DNA from: Mangifera indica
Taxonomy: Eukaryota; Streptophyta; Magnoliopsida; Sapindales; Anacardiaceae
Reading direction: 5' to 3'
Length of the DNA stretch: 64,000 nt
NCBI RefSeq assembly: GCF_011075055.1
Contig: NC_058156.1
Span: forward strand, 3,844,001 to 3,908,000
Positions 23,547 through 33,657 of the stretch are shown here, piece by piece. The notes under the pieces are model-generated. The model saw only the letters and a list, made by a program, of their open reading frames with translations, made no database searches and was not told the origin of the DNA. Within the stretch, counting starts at the first letter, position 1. Each line of letters starts with the position of its first letter. The position numbers and the translations under genes were made by a program.

Positions 23547-25264
23547 TTATATAAATAAGGGGAATGATAATTTTGGTATTTTAGAAGAAGTCATGGGCAT
23601 TTTTGCTTGAAAATAGTGACTTTGGACATTTTTGCTTAGTGGAAGGGTATTTTGGCCATTTTCTATAATTTCCCTAAAATGAATAAGTATAAATAATTAT
23701 TGTATTTGGTTAAAGATAATAAAAGAATACTAGTATATTATTTTATTTAAACACTTTTGAGTATAATTATTTAAAAATATTTTTATGTTATTTGTTATAT
23801 TAATTGAAAATGAAATTATTTTTATCCAAAAAAATTAATAAACAAGGATTTAATTATAATAAAATCAAAATTACTATAGTAATATTTTAATACCTAAATT
23901 AAAGGTGATAATCAGATTATCATTTATATTATTTGTCATATTTTTGTCATATCAATATTAATAATAAAAAATTATTATTATAATATTTTATTATTAATAA
24001 ATCAAACAAAATAATATAAATAATAAAAAACATATTATCAAAATAATTTTTATAAAACTCTAATAGGGCACCCCTTAAGGCTATACAAGATATAAAGAGA
24101 GATGAACATTGTAGATATAGATGCATGGTTGTGCACGAGGCACAAATATGCCCGTACATAGAAGATTATATCATGTATGACTGTGAAGGCTTTGAACATG
24201 AGCGTGCGTGCAACGAGATGAGCTCACCCGTACATAATCGGGTGTACAGTTGCACAAAGAAGAAATTGTGTATGCCCATGACTGACTTATGGACGGTCAT
24301 GCATGATACTACGTGAGGTTTCTAGAAGTTCCCGAGATATAGAGAGATGAATTAGACATGTAGAATTGACACACAGGCCCAGGAGAAAAGTGAAAAGAGT
24401 TAGAAAATTCTAGATACATTGAATAGAAAAGGAAAGAAAAAACATATAATTGATTATTATAGGAAGGATAACTCCTGCTTATTGAGTGTTGTCACTGACC
24501 CCTCTCTTTTGATTTTTCAAGTAAAAGATGTAGAAGTGATGATGACAAGGCAGCTGGTTAGTGATAGAACGATATGCAACAGAGAAACTTATTTAAGATT
24601 ATTGTTATTACTATTTTTATGATTATTTCCATTGATGTGAGAATTTATTTAATACTGTCACTTGTTAAAGTGTTAAAGTGCAGTGGTGTTAAGAGTAAGT
24701 GTGCAGTGTTTTGTTATGTGTAAGGGCAGTGTTTTGTATTCAATCCAAAACGCACCGTATCACTTGAAAGGAGAAAAATAAGAAACTTGGGTGTCTTGCT
24801 TCTATTTCTTTGTTATTTGATTTCTCATCTTCATCAGCTGGAGAATCAATCGACTTTCGAGCATCAGACGGTTGAATAAGTGTCTTATAACTGTATTTTA
24901 TCTGTTAAGAATAAACGGCTGTAATTAATCTTGATAACTGGATGTATTTTGTTTTATAAAAGCATGTATTGTTGGTAATAAGAAAAAAGAGGAATTTTTC
25001 AGTTTATTCAGTTTGTTGTTTCTTTCTGAAGTAGAATAATCTAGGTTTTCAATTGCACACATTGATTATTGTTTTGACTGGATTTTTGAGTTGGATGTTT
25101 GGGATTGTTATGATTAATTTCTGCTATTAATAAAGATTTAAGGTTATTCAGTTAACTTATTCCTTATGCCTGTATTTAATGTTGAATTTTTGCTTGTATT
25201 TGATAACACTTAATAACATTTTACTTTAAGGGGCAAGACCTTCGGGTTAGGGTGTTACAGTTTT

Positions 25265-26420
25265 GAAAGAATACAAGGTGTGTATTGGTAGGATTGGGTA
25301 CTATATTTAGTTGTCTTGGATGAATATTGTCGTAAGCAAATTGATTATCATTACTAGATTGACCAATGTAGAATCAAAGGACAACCAAGGGATTATTGTA
25401 GCTAATATTGAACCTATGAGAACATTGAGGGGCTTTGTGTATAGTTTTGTATTATACTTGGCATACTACTTTTCCTCTACCAATGGATCTACCTCTTCCT
25501 TTTCCTAAGTTTGACATGGGAGGATAATGATATTGATGTCTAGGCTGGAAGGATTAGAATCTGTTTGACTATACATGCATTCATGTGTAAAACTGAGTTT
25601 TCATATTGTTCATACCGATTTTGTGAAATTTGAGGAGCTTGATAAACATGAGGATGTGATGGGTAAGGATCATAAACTGTGATTTCAGGAAGATATTTAG
25701 TAGAGCTAGTGCTAAGGTTTGGTGGTTTTATTTAGCTAGCTGTATTGACAGAGCCACTATGAAAATCCATCGAGATGATAGAACTCAATCAAAGTAGCAT
25801 AAGCTTTCTCAAGCCTCATTTGATACCACTGAAGCAATTTTTATACATTTGGAATCGATTCTAGTTACTAGACTAGTTACCACTGCAGCATATTCTAGTC
25901 CTAGACAATCTAATATAAATTTATAAGCTCCTCATCACTAATAATATGTCCTCCTAAGGCTAACTTATCAACATATCCTTTCATCTTAAGCACATAACCA
26001 TCTACACTGATCAGATTTCTGGTAATTTGTAACAAGTTTTTAACATGCAAAGTTTGTGTTTAGCTATACTTACAAATTCTTTTTCTAAAGTACACCCAAT
26101 CTCATTAACATACTGACATTTCTAAATAATGTAAAAATTTTCCTTATAAATTGATGTTAATAACCAACAAATAATATGTCAACTTTCTTCCATGGTGCAT
26201 AGTCTGTATTAGCTTTCTTAACAAAAATATATCAAAAACTAGAGTTATCTGACCTTACTTGCACAAACAAAGATGGTTGAGACACTAGACTAACCAAGTG
26301 ATCTTTAAAATCATGAGCGTCAACTATAAAGAGAAATTAAAACCTCTAGAATTAAAAATTTATACAAGTTAGTTTTGGTGATATGATTTGTAGATTGAAC
26401 GAAAATACAAAATGATATAT
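25265..26420 (-). pseudogene. Copia gag pseudogene with zinc knuckle
   Basis: Minus-strand start of the copia element that continues at 14042. The first block (about 26400-26290) resembles the gag N-terminus (ITKTNLYKFLILEVL, DAHDFKDHLV). Near 25950-25870 it reads KFILDCLGLEYAAVVTSLV, the usual UBN2-type gag segment. Near 25510-25380 there is a basic KGRGRSIGRGK stretch and a degenerate CCHC knuckle (CQV, then APQC and HRFN). Gag packages element RNA. Stops and frame changes throughout. The gypsy-type solo LTR lies immediately downstream, with GTTTT duplicated on both sides. Confidence 0.75.
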
Positions 26421-26533
26421 TTCATGTATTAGGGTTTATAGAGATCGTTGATGAGTCAACGACTCTTTTTGGTATTGAAGTATATGAAAAAGAATAAAAA
26501 AGAGAATTTTATATTTTTGACATGTGTTAACAT

Positions 26534-26546
26534 GGTTCTGATATCT
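26534..26546 (-). other. Copia primer-binding site (degenerate)
   Basis: On the minus strand, AGATATCAGAACC lies directly inside the LTR, resembling the TGGTATCAGAGC tRNA-Met site of plant LTR elements. It marks the 5' end of the copia element at 11890-26871. Confidence 0.55.
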
Positions 26547-26871
26547 TGACTTATTTAGTGTAGTAGGTATAGGTTTGGTTACTATGTTCAAAGTTTACTA
26601 GTCTAACAAATACGGGTGGGGTCTTCGATTTAAAAAAAAAAAGAAGGAGAACAGGGAAGAGAGTAGAGAGAATTCTTCTCAACTGTGGAAGATTTTATTG
26701 AGGATTGGCTGAATGAGTTAGATGTACACACTCCAGTCATACAATTTAAAAGAACAATCACACTCAGTGACAGATTTAACAGAATTATAGTAAGAACTGG
26801 ATAGCTTACACATAAGAAGAGACCATTCAAATACGATCGAAAGATGAACATATACATAAATAAATCAAACA
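26547..26871 (-). mobile_element. 5' LTR of the split copia element
   Basis: Reads TGTTTGATTTATTTATG at 26871 down to AAATAAGTCA at 26547 on the minus strand. It has a CAATAAAA poly(A)-like word (near 26695), then TTCTCTCTACTCTCTTCCC and a T-rich tract, the layout of a short copia LTR. It is about 325 bp. No second LTR copy was found in the window, so the outer border is inferred from the TG terminus. Confidence 0.6.
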
Positions 26872-26913
26872 TCTTGTTATTATCTTGCTGAAATCAGCAT
26901 GCACTTGATAGCA

Positions 26914-27270
26914 TCAAAATATTTCTGGAGCAGGTGCACGTGTATTAAAATCTGATAATCTATTTAAAGCAGGTGGAGGTGGAGAATTTGGAAGGGATCT
27001 CAAAACTCGAAAGCCCAATTTATACTTCACAGAAATTTCCCGATCTTCGCATTCAAAGCTTGCTTCTTTTCCTGTAAATGTCTTCCTTGAGATGATTCCA
27101 CCACTCGACAAGCTCTTTTCGCAACCTTTCAGGCATACCAAGTGAGAAAAAAAAATAAAGATTTTCAGAATAGAATTAAGAGGATTACCATTTGGCAGTA
27201 ATGCACTTGTTTCCGCCACCAGAAATACCACCACGATTGCTGCTGCCAACTTAACCTGTAAACCACTCAT
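26914..27270 (-). CDS. Hypothetical small secreted protein (candidate native gene)
   Basis: An open frame of 118 codons starting at an ATG in the context CATAATGAGT. Residues 1-24 are a good signal peptide: a short basic start (MSGLQVKLAAA), a hydrophobic core (IVVVFLVA) and a likely cleavage site after ETSA. A 63 bp stretch inside (about 27126-27188) starts GTAATC, is T-rich and ends GAAAG. It could be a short in-frame intron; removing it takes out the odd hydrophobic residues between PNG and CEKS. The mature part is then about 73 residues with two Cys, a basic middle and a Pro-rich tail (NSPPPPALNR, RAPAPEIF). I do not recognise a family. It lies 42 bp from the copia LTR. Expression is unproven and a chance frame cannot be excluded. 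Confidence 0.4.
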   Translation of the reverse strand: MSGLQVKLAAAIVVVFLVAETSALLPNGNPLNSILKIFIFFSHLVCLKGCEKSLSSGGIISRKTFTGKEASFECEDREISVKYKLGFRVLRSLPNSPPPPALNRLSDFNTRAPAPEIF

Positions 27271-28006
27271 TATGGAAGGGAGAAAGCAGACCGTTACTTC
27301 ACCTCTATCATGAACACTAAGACACTGAACAAAGCCGGAAACTGCAGGATTTAAAGATTCTACACTAAATTTAAACCAACTTGTCTTATTAATCTATTGT
27401 TTGGATAATACTTTAGTTAGGTTTGGATTGATGATCAATAAAATTACCTTAAAATGTAGTTGGGTTCAATTTTCAACAGTTGACGAGGATTTTGTGGATT
27501 CAACTCCAAGTTATTTAATAAATATAAGAACAGGTCACTTGAAGATTTACAGAATTCAGAAAGAAAGCACCTTCATTAATTAGCAAATTGTCATATGAAC
27601 ACGAGAAATGGTGATCTGGGTTTACAGAAAGATTAGGTTGCAAATGAGGGACGAGAGAACCAAATTAAAGATAGGGGAGTCACTATCAGCGCCAGTTCTA
27701 GTGTTTGTAACTCAGGCTCACGTAATCAACATCCAATATGCCATTTGAATATTAATTTGTACAACTGGAACTTATGGCTGATGAAAACGATTATTCTAAG
27801 AAGCTATCAAAAGACAACTCGAATTTTTTTAAGATCATCATAACGGGTTTACCGTTAATCTTTGTAAAATAAGACTAATGAATTATGTGTAAAATAAGTC
27901 ACAATTTTGCTAAAATGAATTGAGGTTCATGTATTTTAATTTATGTCCATTTTATATTTAGTATATTGATTATATTTCAGGCAAATAATCGCATTTTAAC
28001 TATCAT
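27271..28006. other. Spacer without recognisable content
   Basis: No domain, repeat end or credible ORF. It includes the upstream flank of the small secreted-protein candidate, where no clear TATA box was seen. Confidence 0.5.
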
Positions 28007-29460
28007 GTATTTACTTTGGATGATTTTGGTTAGAGGAAGATGAGATTATTTTGGTAATTTATTTAATTATTGTCAATAACTTGTTTGAATTCTTAGGTTA
28101 TAAAAAAATATGTTAATTTTTTATAACTATGTTGATGTGGTAAATAATATTGAAAGTAATTCAATTATTACTTTTTTTTAATAGTAAAATATTATCACGA
28201 TAATATTAATTTTTTTATAATTTTATCCGTAATTAATTTAGTTTAAGTTAATAAGGATATTTAAATAAAATAATATTTTAGTATTATTTTATCATTGTCA
28301 ACTAAACACAATCATTTATATGTACCAATTTATCCAAACACATTATTAATTTATACCTAGTAATTTTCAAATTAATTAATCTTGGTAGTAATATTTTAGT
28401 TTCGGCAATAAAAGATTGGCCAAATGACTATTTCCCACCTAAGGTTTGGTGTATACCCAACTTTCTACTCGTTAACTATCAAAAATTCAAAAATTCATCC
28501 GTCTGTTAAATTTCACTATTATTATCAAGGATAAAATTATTATTTAGATATTTTATTTTTTAAAAAATTCCTTTTCCCACAATAGTTTTAAAAACTAATA
28601 ATTTCTTCCTAGTATCAAATTTCCCAAGTTTAAAAACATACTTTTCCCCTTCAAGTCTAGGGTTTGCACAACCTTTATATTTTTTGCAATGACATTTCCT
28701 CCCCCCCCCCCCCCCCCCCCAAACCTTCTAAAAAATATTTAAGTTTCACCCCCTATCCAATCTAGGGTTTCTAGATCTTCATCGATGATCTTTTCCCTCT
28801 ATCTCTAGTATCTCTACCATTGAGAATGAGCTGCCAATGTCCATCTCCATGTCATATCATCGTCATCCAATGTAAAAAGTTGACTAAAATCAAGTGAGAG
28901 ATCTCGCTCGATTTCGACCTCTTTGGTGCCTTTCGTTGGTGCGAGGTACCAAGGAGGCCAAAATTGAGCAAGACCTCTCACTTGATTTCGACCAACTTTT
29001 TCATTGGACGGTGATGATATGGCATGGAGATGGATGCCAACGGCTTAATCTTAATGGTAGAGATATCGGAAACGAAGGGAGAAGGTCGCTAGCGATGATC
29101 TGGAAATTGAAGGTGAATCGGGGGTGAAGCTAAAATTTCATATAAGGTTGGGGGCCGACTATTAATGGGAAAAATATGTGCTTGTGTAAACCCTAGACCG
29201 GGGGGGAGGGGGGAGTCAGTTTTTTAACCTTGGAAATTTGAGGCTAGGGGTGAAATTATTACTTTTTAAAACTAAGGTGGGAATAAATTTTTTAAAAATA
29301 ATATTTTAAATTGATGATTTTACCTCTATTAGTAACAATGAAATTTAATAGAAGGGGAGATATTTAGATTTTCGATAGCCAACAAGTGGGAAGTTAGGTT
29401 TGTACCAAACCTTGGGTGGGAAATAGTCATTTAGCCTAAAAGATTTCTCAAACTAAACGC
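28007..29460 (-). mobile_element. AT-rich MITE (copy 2), split by a MULE MITE
   Basis: The right end, inverted, reads GCGTTTAGTTTGAGAAATC, nearly identical to the left end of the MITE at 16071. The left end GTATTTACTTTGGATGATTT is a diverged inverse. Without the nested element at 28418-29436 it is about 426 bp. It aligns in reverse with the 16071-24072 element along most of its length. No clear TSD. Confidence 0.62.
28418..29436. mobile_element. MULE-type MITE, copy 2
   Basis: The left end is GGCCAAATGACTATTTCCCA and the inverted right end GGCTAAATGACTATTTCCCA. The TSD is TAAAAGATT on both sides (28409-28417, 29437-29445), a perfect 9 bp. The arms match copies 1 and 3 only near the ends. The core is different: a C tract at 28703-28720 mirrored by a G tract near 29200, and an inverted pair AGTGAGAGATCTCGCTCGAT / AGCAAGACCTCTCACTTGAT at about 28890-28990. 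A 77-codon frame across this palindrome is not considered coding. Confidence 0.92.
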
Positions 29461-29621
29461 ACACTTAGAATTATGCATATGAGGAATAAATATGTTGGAA
29501 TACATGATTCTAAAGTAATACTCAAAATTCATAGTTAATAGTGAGGAAAATGAAAAGAGGTACTTCATTCATTTTAAGATTGTAATGTGATCTAAATCTA
29601 TCAAGAGATTTGTTTTGTGTA

Positions 29622-29818
29622 ACACCCATATGAATGTTTTAAGTGTATTTTGGTTATTTGGTTTAATTATGGAATTATAAATTAAGTTAAAATATTTGAA
29701 AAGGAGTTTGAACGATCGTTCATAGGGGTGTAACATATGTTTCATAGTTTACATGTTGCTCCATGAGAGGAATGAATGTGCATGGAGTTTGAAATATTTT
29801 TCCTAAGGAATGGTGATT
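29622..29818 (+). mobile_element. Gypsy LTR fragment, same lineage as the solo LTR
   Basis: Begins TGTAACACCCATATGAATG. It shares with 14048 onward the layout TGTAACAC, AAGTRTRYTYTAAG, then a CATTTTAGTC-like block. It is cut after about 200 bp by the copia LTR at 29819, which suggests that the copia element inserted into it. Confidence 0.5.
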
Positions 29819-31613
29819 TGTAAGGTTTTATGCTCGTCAGCACAGTGAAATTGTCATTTGAAAAAAAATTAAGTAATTGAACAATCACCATAAAATCCTA
29901 CTTAGATTGCCCTTGTAGAATGACTAAATCACAAACATACATATAAACACTCCTAAGGTGTTTGGAGATTTTACTTGTGTTTGCGGATCCGTTGTCTTTT
30001 AAATTCACTAGAAAAATGTGTTGAAGTCGCTCTCAATCCAAAGGTAGGATCACACTTGATATCCATATGAAGCACAAACCATAAGTAGACCTGAATCACA
30101 CTAAAAAATATACTAAAATGTCGTATACAAGTTGGGGAGTTCGGTGTACTTTGTGACTTTATATGTAAATAGTGAAAATGAAAAATTGAAATTTTGAAAA
30201 ATTGTGTATGTGCTTATAGAAACCATGTACAACTATATATCATAAATGTATGGGCATACTTTTTTGAATCCTTATCTAGTACAATCCATGATTTATCCAG
30301 ATTCTTAGGCAAAGATAAGGATAATTGATCAGTCTTATTTGCTTATCATGTATGCCTATACATGTGGTATGTACAACTATACATGGTTAAAAACAAAGTT
30401 AAAATCGGGTTTATCTTTATCCAATAGGATAAACCCAATCCATCATAATTTCATACACACCCATACACTCCATGATTATTACGTTTGGTCCCTAGGTGCA
30501 ATATATTGCATTCAAGCCCAAAGACCTTCCAAGACTTGAAATCTTCAACTTGGATTTTAGACTAAATCCAACTCAAATAATCCTATGTCTCTAGAGTTTG
30601 ATCAACTCTTTTTGTGTATGGCTTGTAGACTCTCTGTTATATTGTTAATGACCAAATTTGTTTTGAGCTCTCGATTTGACATCTGTTTGGACATAGACTA
30701 CGATTGACTTTAATACAATATCATGGCTACCTAACTAATAGAGTGTTTTCATTTGACTTTTTAACTTATTAGTGATACAATTATTTGTATAATTCAGTCC
30801 TTTTGTCATACAATATCTTTTTGAGATTAAGATATAAATGATGTGTCTCCCCTAAGGATCTTTGATTTACATAAACTGATTCTTGTTAATGACTAGAGGT
30901 TATCAAATTGAACACCAACTTAATCCTACTATAACTATAGGTTTAATTAGGCATGTTATTCATTAGTAGGTCTTATTTGAGATATTAACTCTTGTACTCA
31001 GAAGTGATGAATCATTTGTTGATCTACCATATCCTTTATACCTATCTCGATATAGCTAATCACCACATTTTTTATAATCCTTTGATTGAACTATATTAGG
31101 CTAGTGTCAAATCACATCTATTATTGTACAAGATGATCTAATGACATCAAGTCCAAAGATCACATGTACTTTCATTCACTTAGAAAGTATATTCCATAAA
31201 CACTGAAATAACTATTCATATGGAATCCTTTTAGAATGTTTTTTGGTTAACATGTTTACAACGTGTACTTATATGTTGTACCAAGCAGTTAATAAACAAC
31301 TTTGACACATGAGATCTACATTATCTTTTGATGAAGTTGTTTAACATTATGATAGTTTTATTGTTATTACCTATGCCATTGGTCATGATAATATCAGAAC
31401 TACAGACGATTTGAAGAACAACCACTTAATTTGAACATATGGTCGTCATGAATAGTTGCCAATTAATGGGTCCATCATGATTCAACCATTCTAAAGACAA
31501 TTATCCAATTACAAGTACAATGTAAGATAATGAAATGTCATATTTATTATTAAAATAATTATGATTACCTAAATTACAATAGTGATGATTGACTTTAAGA
31601 CACTATCTTAACA
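29819..31613 (-). mobile_element. Copia element A, 3' LTR
   Basis: On the minus strand it begins TGTTAAGATAGTG at 31613, directly after the polypurine tract AAGTGGGAGAT. It ends near 29819 (AAACCTTACA). It is about 1.8 kb and aligns along its whole length, in opposite orientation, with the LTR at 36659-38377. Shared words include ATCATAATGTTAAAC, TCTATGTCCAAA and CCTTAGGAGTGTT. No coding. Confidence 0.75.
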
Positions 31614-31639
31614 ATCTCCCACTTACAATATAGTCAATC

Positions 31640-33657
31640 AGACATATACCTAATGCCATATTAGGCTACATGCATATCATGCTTCTATTATGATAGAAGT
31701 TTTGTCAATGGGTCAACCAAGTTGTCATTGATATCTTCTGTACCTATTTACATATTTTTATGTCAAATGATCTCTCTGATAAGATGGTATTGTCTGAGTA
31801 TTATTTGGATTGTTGGTAAGACTATGACTTATTTGCTTAATCTATCACTTTGTTTTTGTCATAACGAAGATATATAAGATCTATTATAAATGAAACCACA
31901 CCAAGTTCGATCATAAACTTCTTAATCAACATTGTTTCCTTTATTGTATCTAACAAAGCAATACACTTGAACTCGATTGTAAAATCAACTGTATTACTTT
32001 CCTTATAGCTTTTCCAATTAACTACCTCACCATACAAAAATCCTAATTAGGATATGAAATCATCTTGATAAGTTTGGAAACTGGTATCACTGTATCCTTA
32101 TAGAGTGAGCTCTGGCTCTCCTCCACAAATCAAGAACATATCCTTAGTCTTTCTCACATACTTTAGGATATTTTTGGTAATTGTTCAACGATACTTGGCT
32201 AGATTTGATTGAGAAATACTACAAACACTCAGACTGTATGAAATATCAACTCTTGTATATAACATGATGTACATGATTAATCAGATCGTTGATGCATATA
32301 AGATTTGAATCTTCTTATCTCTTTCTCCTAATGTCTAAGGACACATCTCTTTAAGGAGATATACGTTATGACTTATTAGAAGAAATCCTTTCTTGCATTC
32401 TTTCATATTGAATCTCTTTAGCATGTTGTATATATAGGTGTTGTAACTTACTGAAAACAACCTATGTGATCTATTTCGGTAGATATTTATGCCAAGGATA
32501 TAAGATAATTTTTCTAAATCTTTCATAGAAAAGCATTTGGATAACCAAGTCTTTACCAATCGAAAGTTTGGTATGTCATTTTTCATAATCAAGATGTTAG
32601 CAACATATAATATAAAAAATGCTACTTTACTCTTACTAATCTTCTTATATGCACGCAAATCATCTTCATTTTTGATGAATTTGAATTATTTTATGGCTTG
32701 ATAAAGACAAATAATCCAACTTTTAAAAGTATGTTTGAGTCCATAAATGGATCTCTGTAGCCTGCATACTTTATTTGCTTGTCTATCAAGAATGAAACCA
32801 CTAGGTTGAGCCATATATATGTCCTCTAGAAGGTTTTCACTCAAGAAAGTAGTTTTGACACCTATTTGCCAAATTTTGTAATCATAGTATACAACTATTA
32901 CAAACATAATTTGAATAAACTTTAACACCATAACTTGCAAAAAGGTTTAGTGATAATCTATGTCATGTTTTTTTAGGTGAAACCTTTGGTAACTAGTTAT
33001 GCTTTAAAAGTGTGCATGGTATTTTCCATGTCAGTTCTCTTTCTAAAAGCCTATGTGCACCCGACGGGTTTTGTCCCTTCAAGAGGATCCACCAGAGTCC
33101 ATACTTGGTTAGCAAAGTTTGGATCTCATATAGCATCTTTGTAGGTCTTAGATTCATTATCATGGATGACTAGTGTGTCACCATGCTAAGTCAAAAGATA
33201 GCTAAATCTCTCAAGCTCGTGACGTACTTGACTAAACTTATGCACCTCATGTGTAAGTTGAGTTGGTTGTGGTACAACCTCATAATATTCAATGAATTCA
33301 GATGGAACATCATGTTGTTTAATGTCTGTGGTATCTTATGGTGTTAGAACATTGTTGAGTTCTATTTTCCTCCCACTTGTTCTTCTAGAAATAAGCTCTC
33401 TTTTCTAAAAAAAAACTCTAATTTGAGTAATGAAGGCCTTTTATTCGTTTGGGTGGTAGAAGTAATATCATTTAGTTTTCTTAGGATCCACTACAAAAAT
33501 ACATCTATTTGATTTGAAACTCAGCCTGTTTGAAGTCAATTTCTTGACATAAGTTTTATTGCCTTAGATATTCAGATATTCCATATTAGTGTAACATTGT
33601 ACCTCAAATATCCTATCTTTTGGGGTAAAATGTTTCTGAAATCTTTATGTGCAAGAA
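31640..33657 (-). pseudogene. Copia element A: reverse transcriptase / RNase H pseudogene
   Basis: Minus strand. Linker remnants at 33500-33250 are followed by the RT palm: WQIGVKTTFLSENLLEDIYM and KVCRLQRSIYGLKHTF (32860-32720), then LYVANILIMKND (about 32590), where the catalytic YVDD box has become YVAN. MKDLEKLSYILGINIYRNRS and MKECKKGF follow (32510-32370). RNase H remnants run from about 32190 to 31840 (NILKYVRKTKDMF, GYSDTSFQT), and the C-terminal DNLVDPLTK-like segment lies near 31710-31680. Many stops. Gag, protease and integrase are absent: at about 33658 the sequence switches to a gypsy LTR. Confidence 0.85.

Larger units (their letters stand above)
16176..23674 (+). mobile_element. 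MULE carrying a DUF1985/Ulp1-like gene
   Basis: The left end is GGGAAATTATAAAAAAATAG and the inverted right end is GGGAAATTATAGAAAATGGC. The inverted similarity continues, gapped, for over 100 bp, with AAGCAAAAATGYCC words on both sides. The flanks are TAAAATGAA at 16167-16175 and again at 23675-23683: a perfect 9 bp TSD, diagnostic of Mutator-like elements. The interior, in order, has long inverted arrays at 17160-18130 and 21650-22470, a decayed plus-strand protease-like gene between them, and a nested MULE MITE at 22675. No MULE transposase was found, so it must have depended on another element. It resembles Kaonashi-type and other Ulp1-bearing plant MULEs. Confidence 0.92.
16071..24072 (+). 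mobile_element. AT-rich MITE split by the MULE (copy 1)
   Basis: The part left of the MULE (16071-16166) begins AGAGCGTTTAGTTTGGATAA. The part right of it (23684-24072) continues the same element. Joined across the MULE TSD, the two align in reverse orientation with the element at 28007-29460 over the terminal region and well into the interior (shared words TTAGGTATAAATTA, then GTATTTGGTTA / TATTATTTTATTTAAA). The hexamer CCTTAA occurs at both outer edges (16065-16070, 24073-24078) and may be the TSD. The right end is poorly conserved, so that border is approximate. Confidence 0.55.
14048..25259 (+). mobile_element. Gypsy-type solo LTR with nested insertions
   Basis: Starts TGTAACACTTTC at 14048 and ends TTAGGGTGTTACA at 25259, flanked on both sides by GTTTT (14043-14047 and 25260-25264), the 5 bp TSD expected for LTR elements. 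After removing the nested hAT MITE (14297-15139) and the MULE (16176-23674) with their TSDs, about 2.85 kb remains, still including an AT-rich MITE. No second copy, primer site or coding region is present, so a solo LTR left by LTR-LTR recombination is the simplest reading. The segment near 24900-25130 has AATAAA-like poly(A) words. It interrupts the copia element between its gag and protease regions. Plus orientation is inferred from the GGGTGTTACA end, which in related gypsy LTRs lies next to the primer site. Confidence 0.75.

Noticed and set aside
14048..25259. Complete LTR retrotransposon rather than a solo LTR
   Set aside because: No internal repeat of the ends, no primer site after a first LTR and no gag-pol between the termini; all coding belongs to the nested MULE.
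28703..28720. Run of C as an assembly artefact
   Set aside because: A matching G-rich run near 29200 lies at the mirrored place in the same inverted element, so it is more likely real, although its exact length is uncertain.
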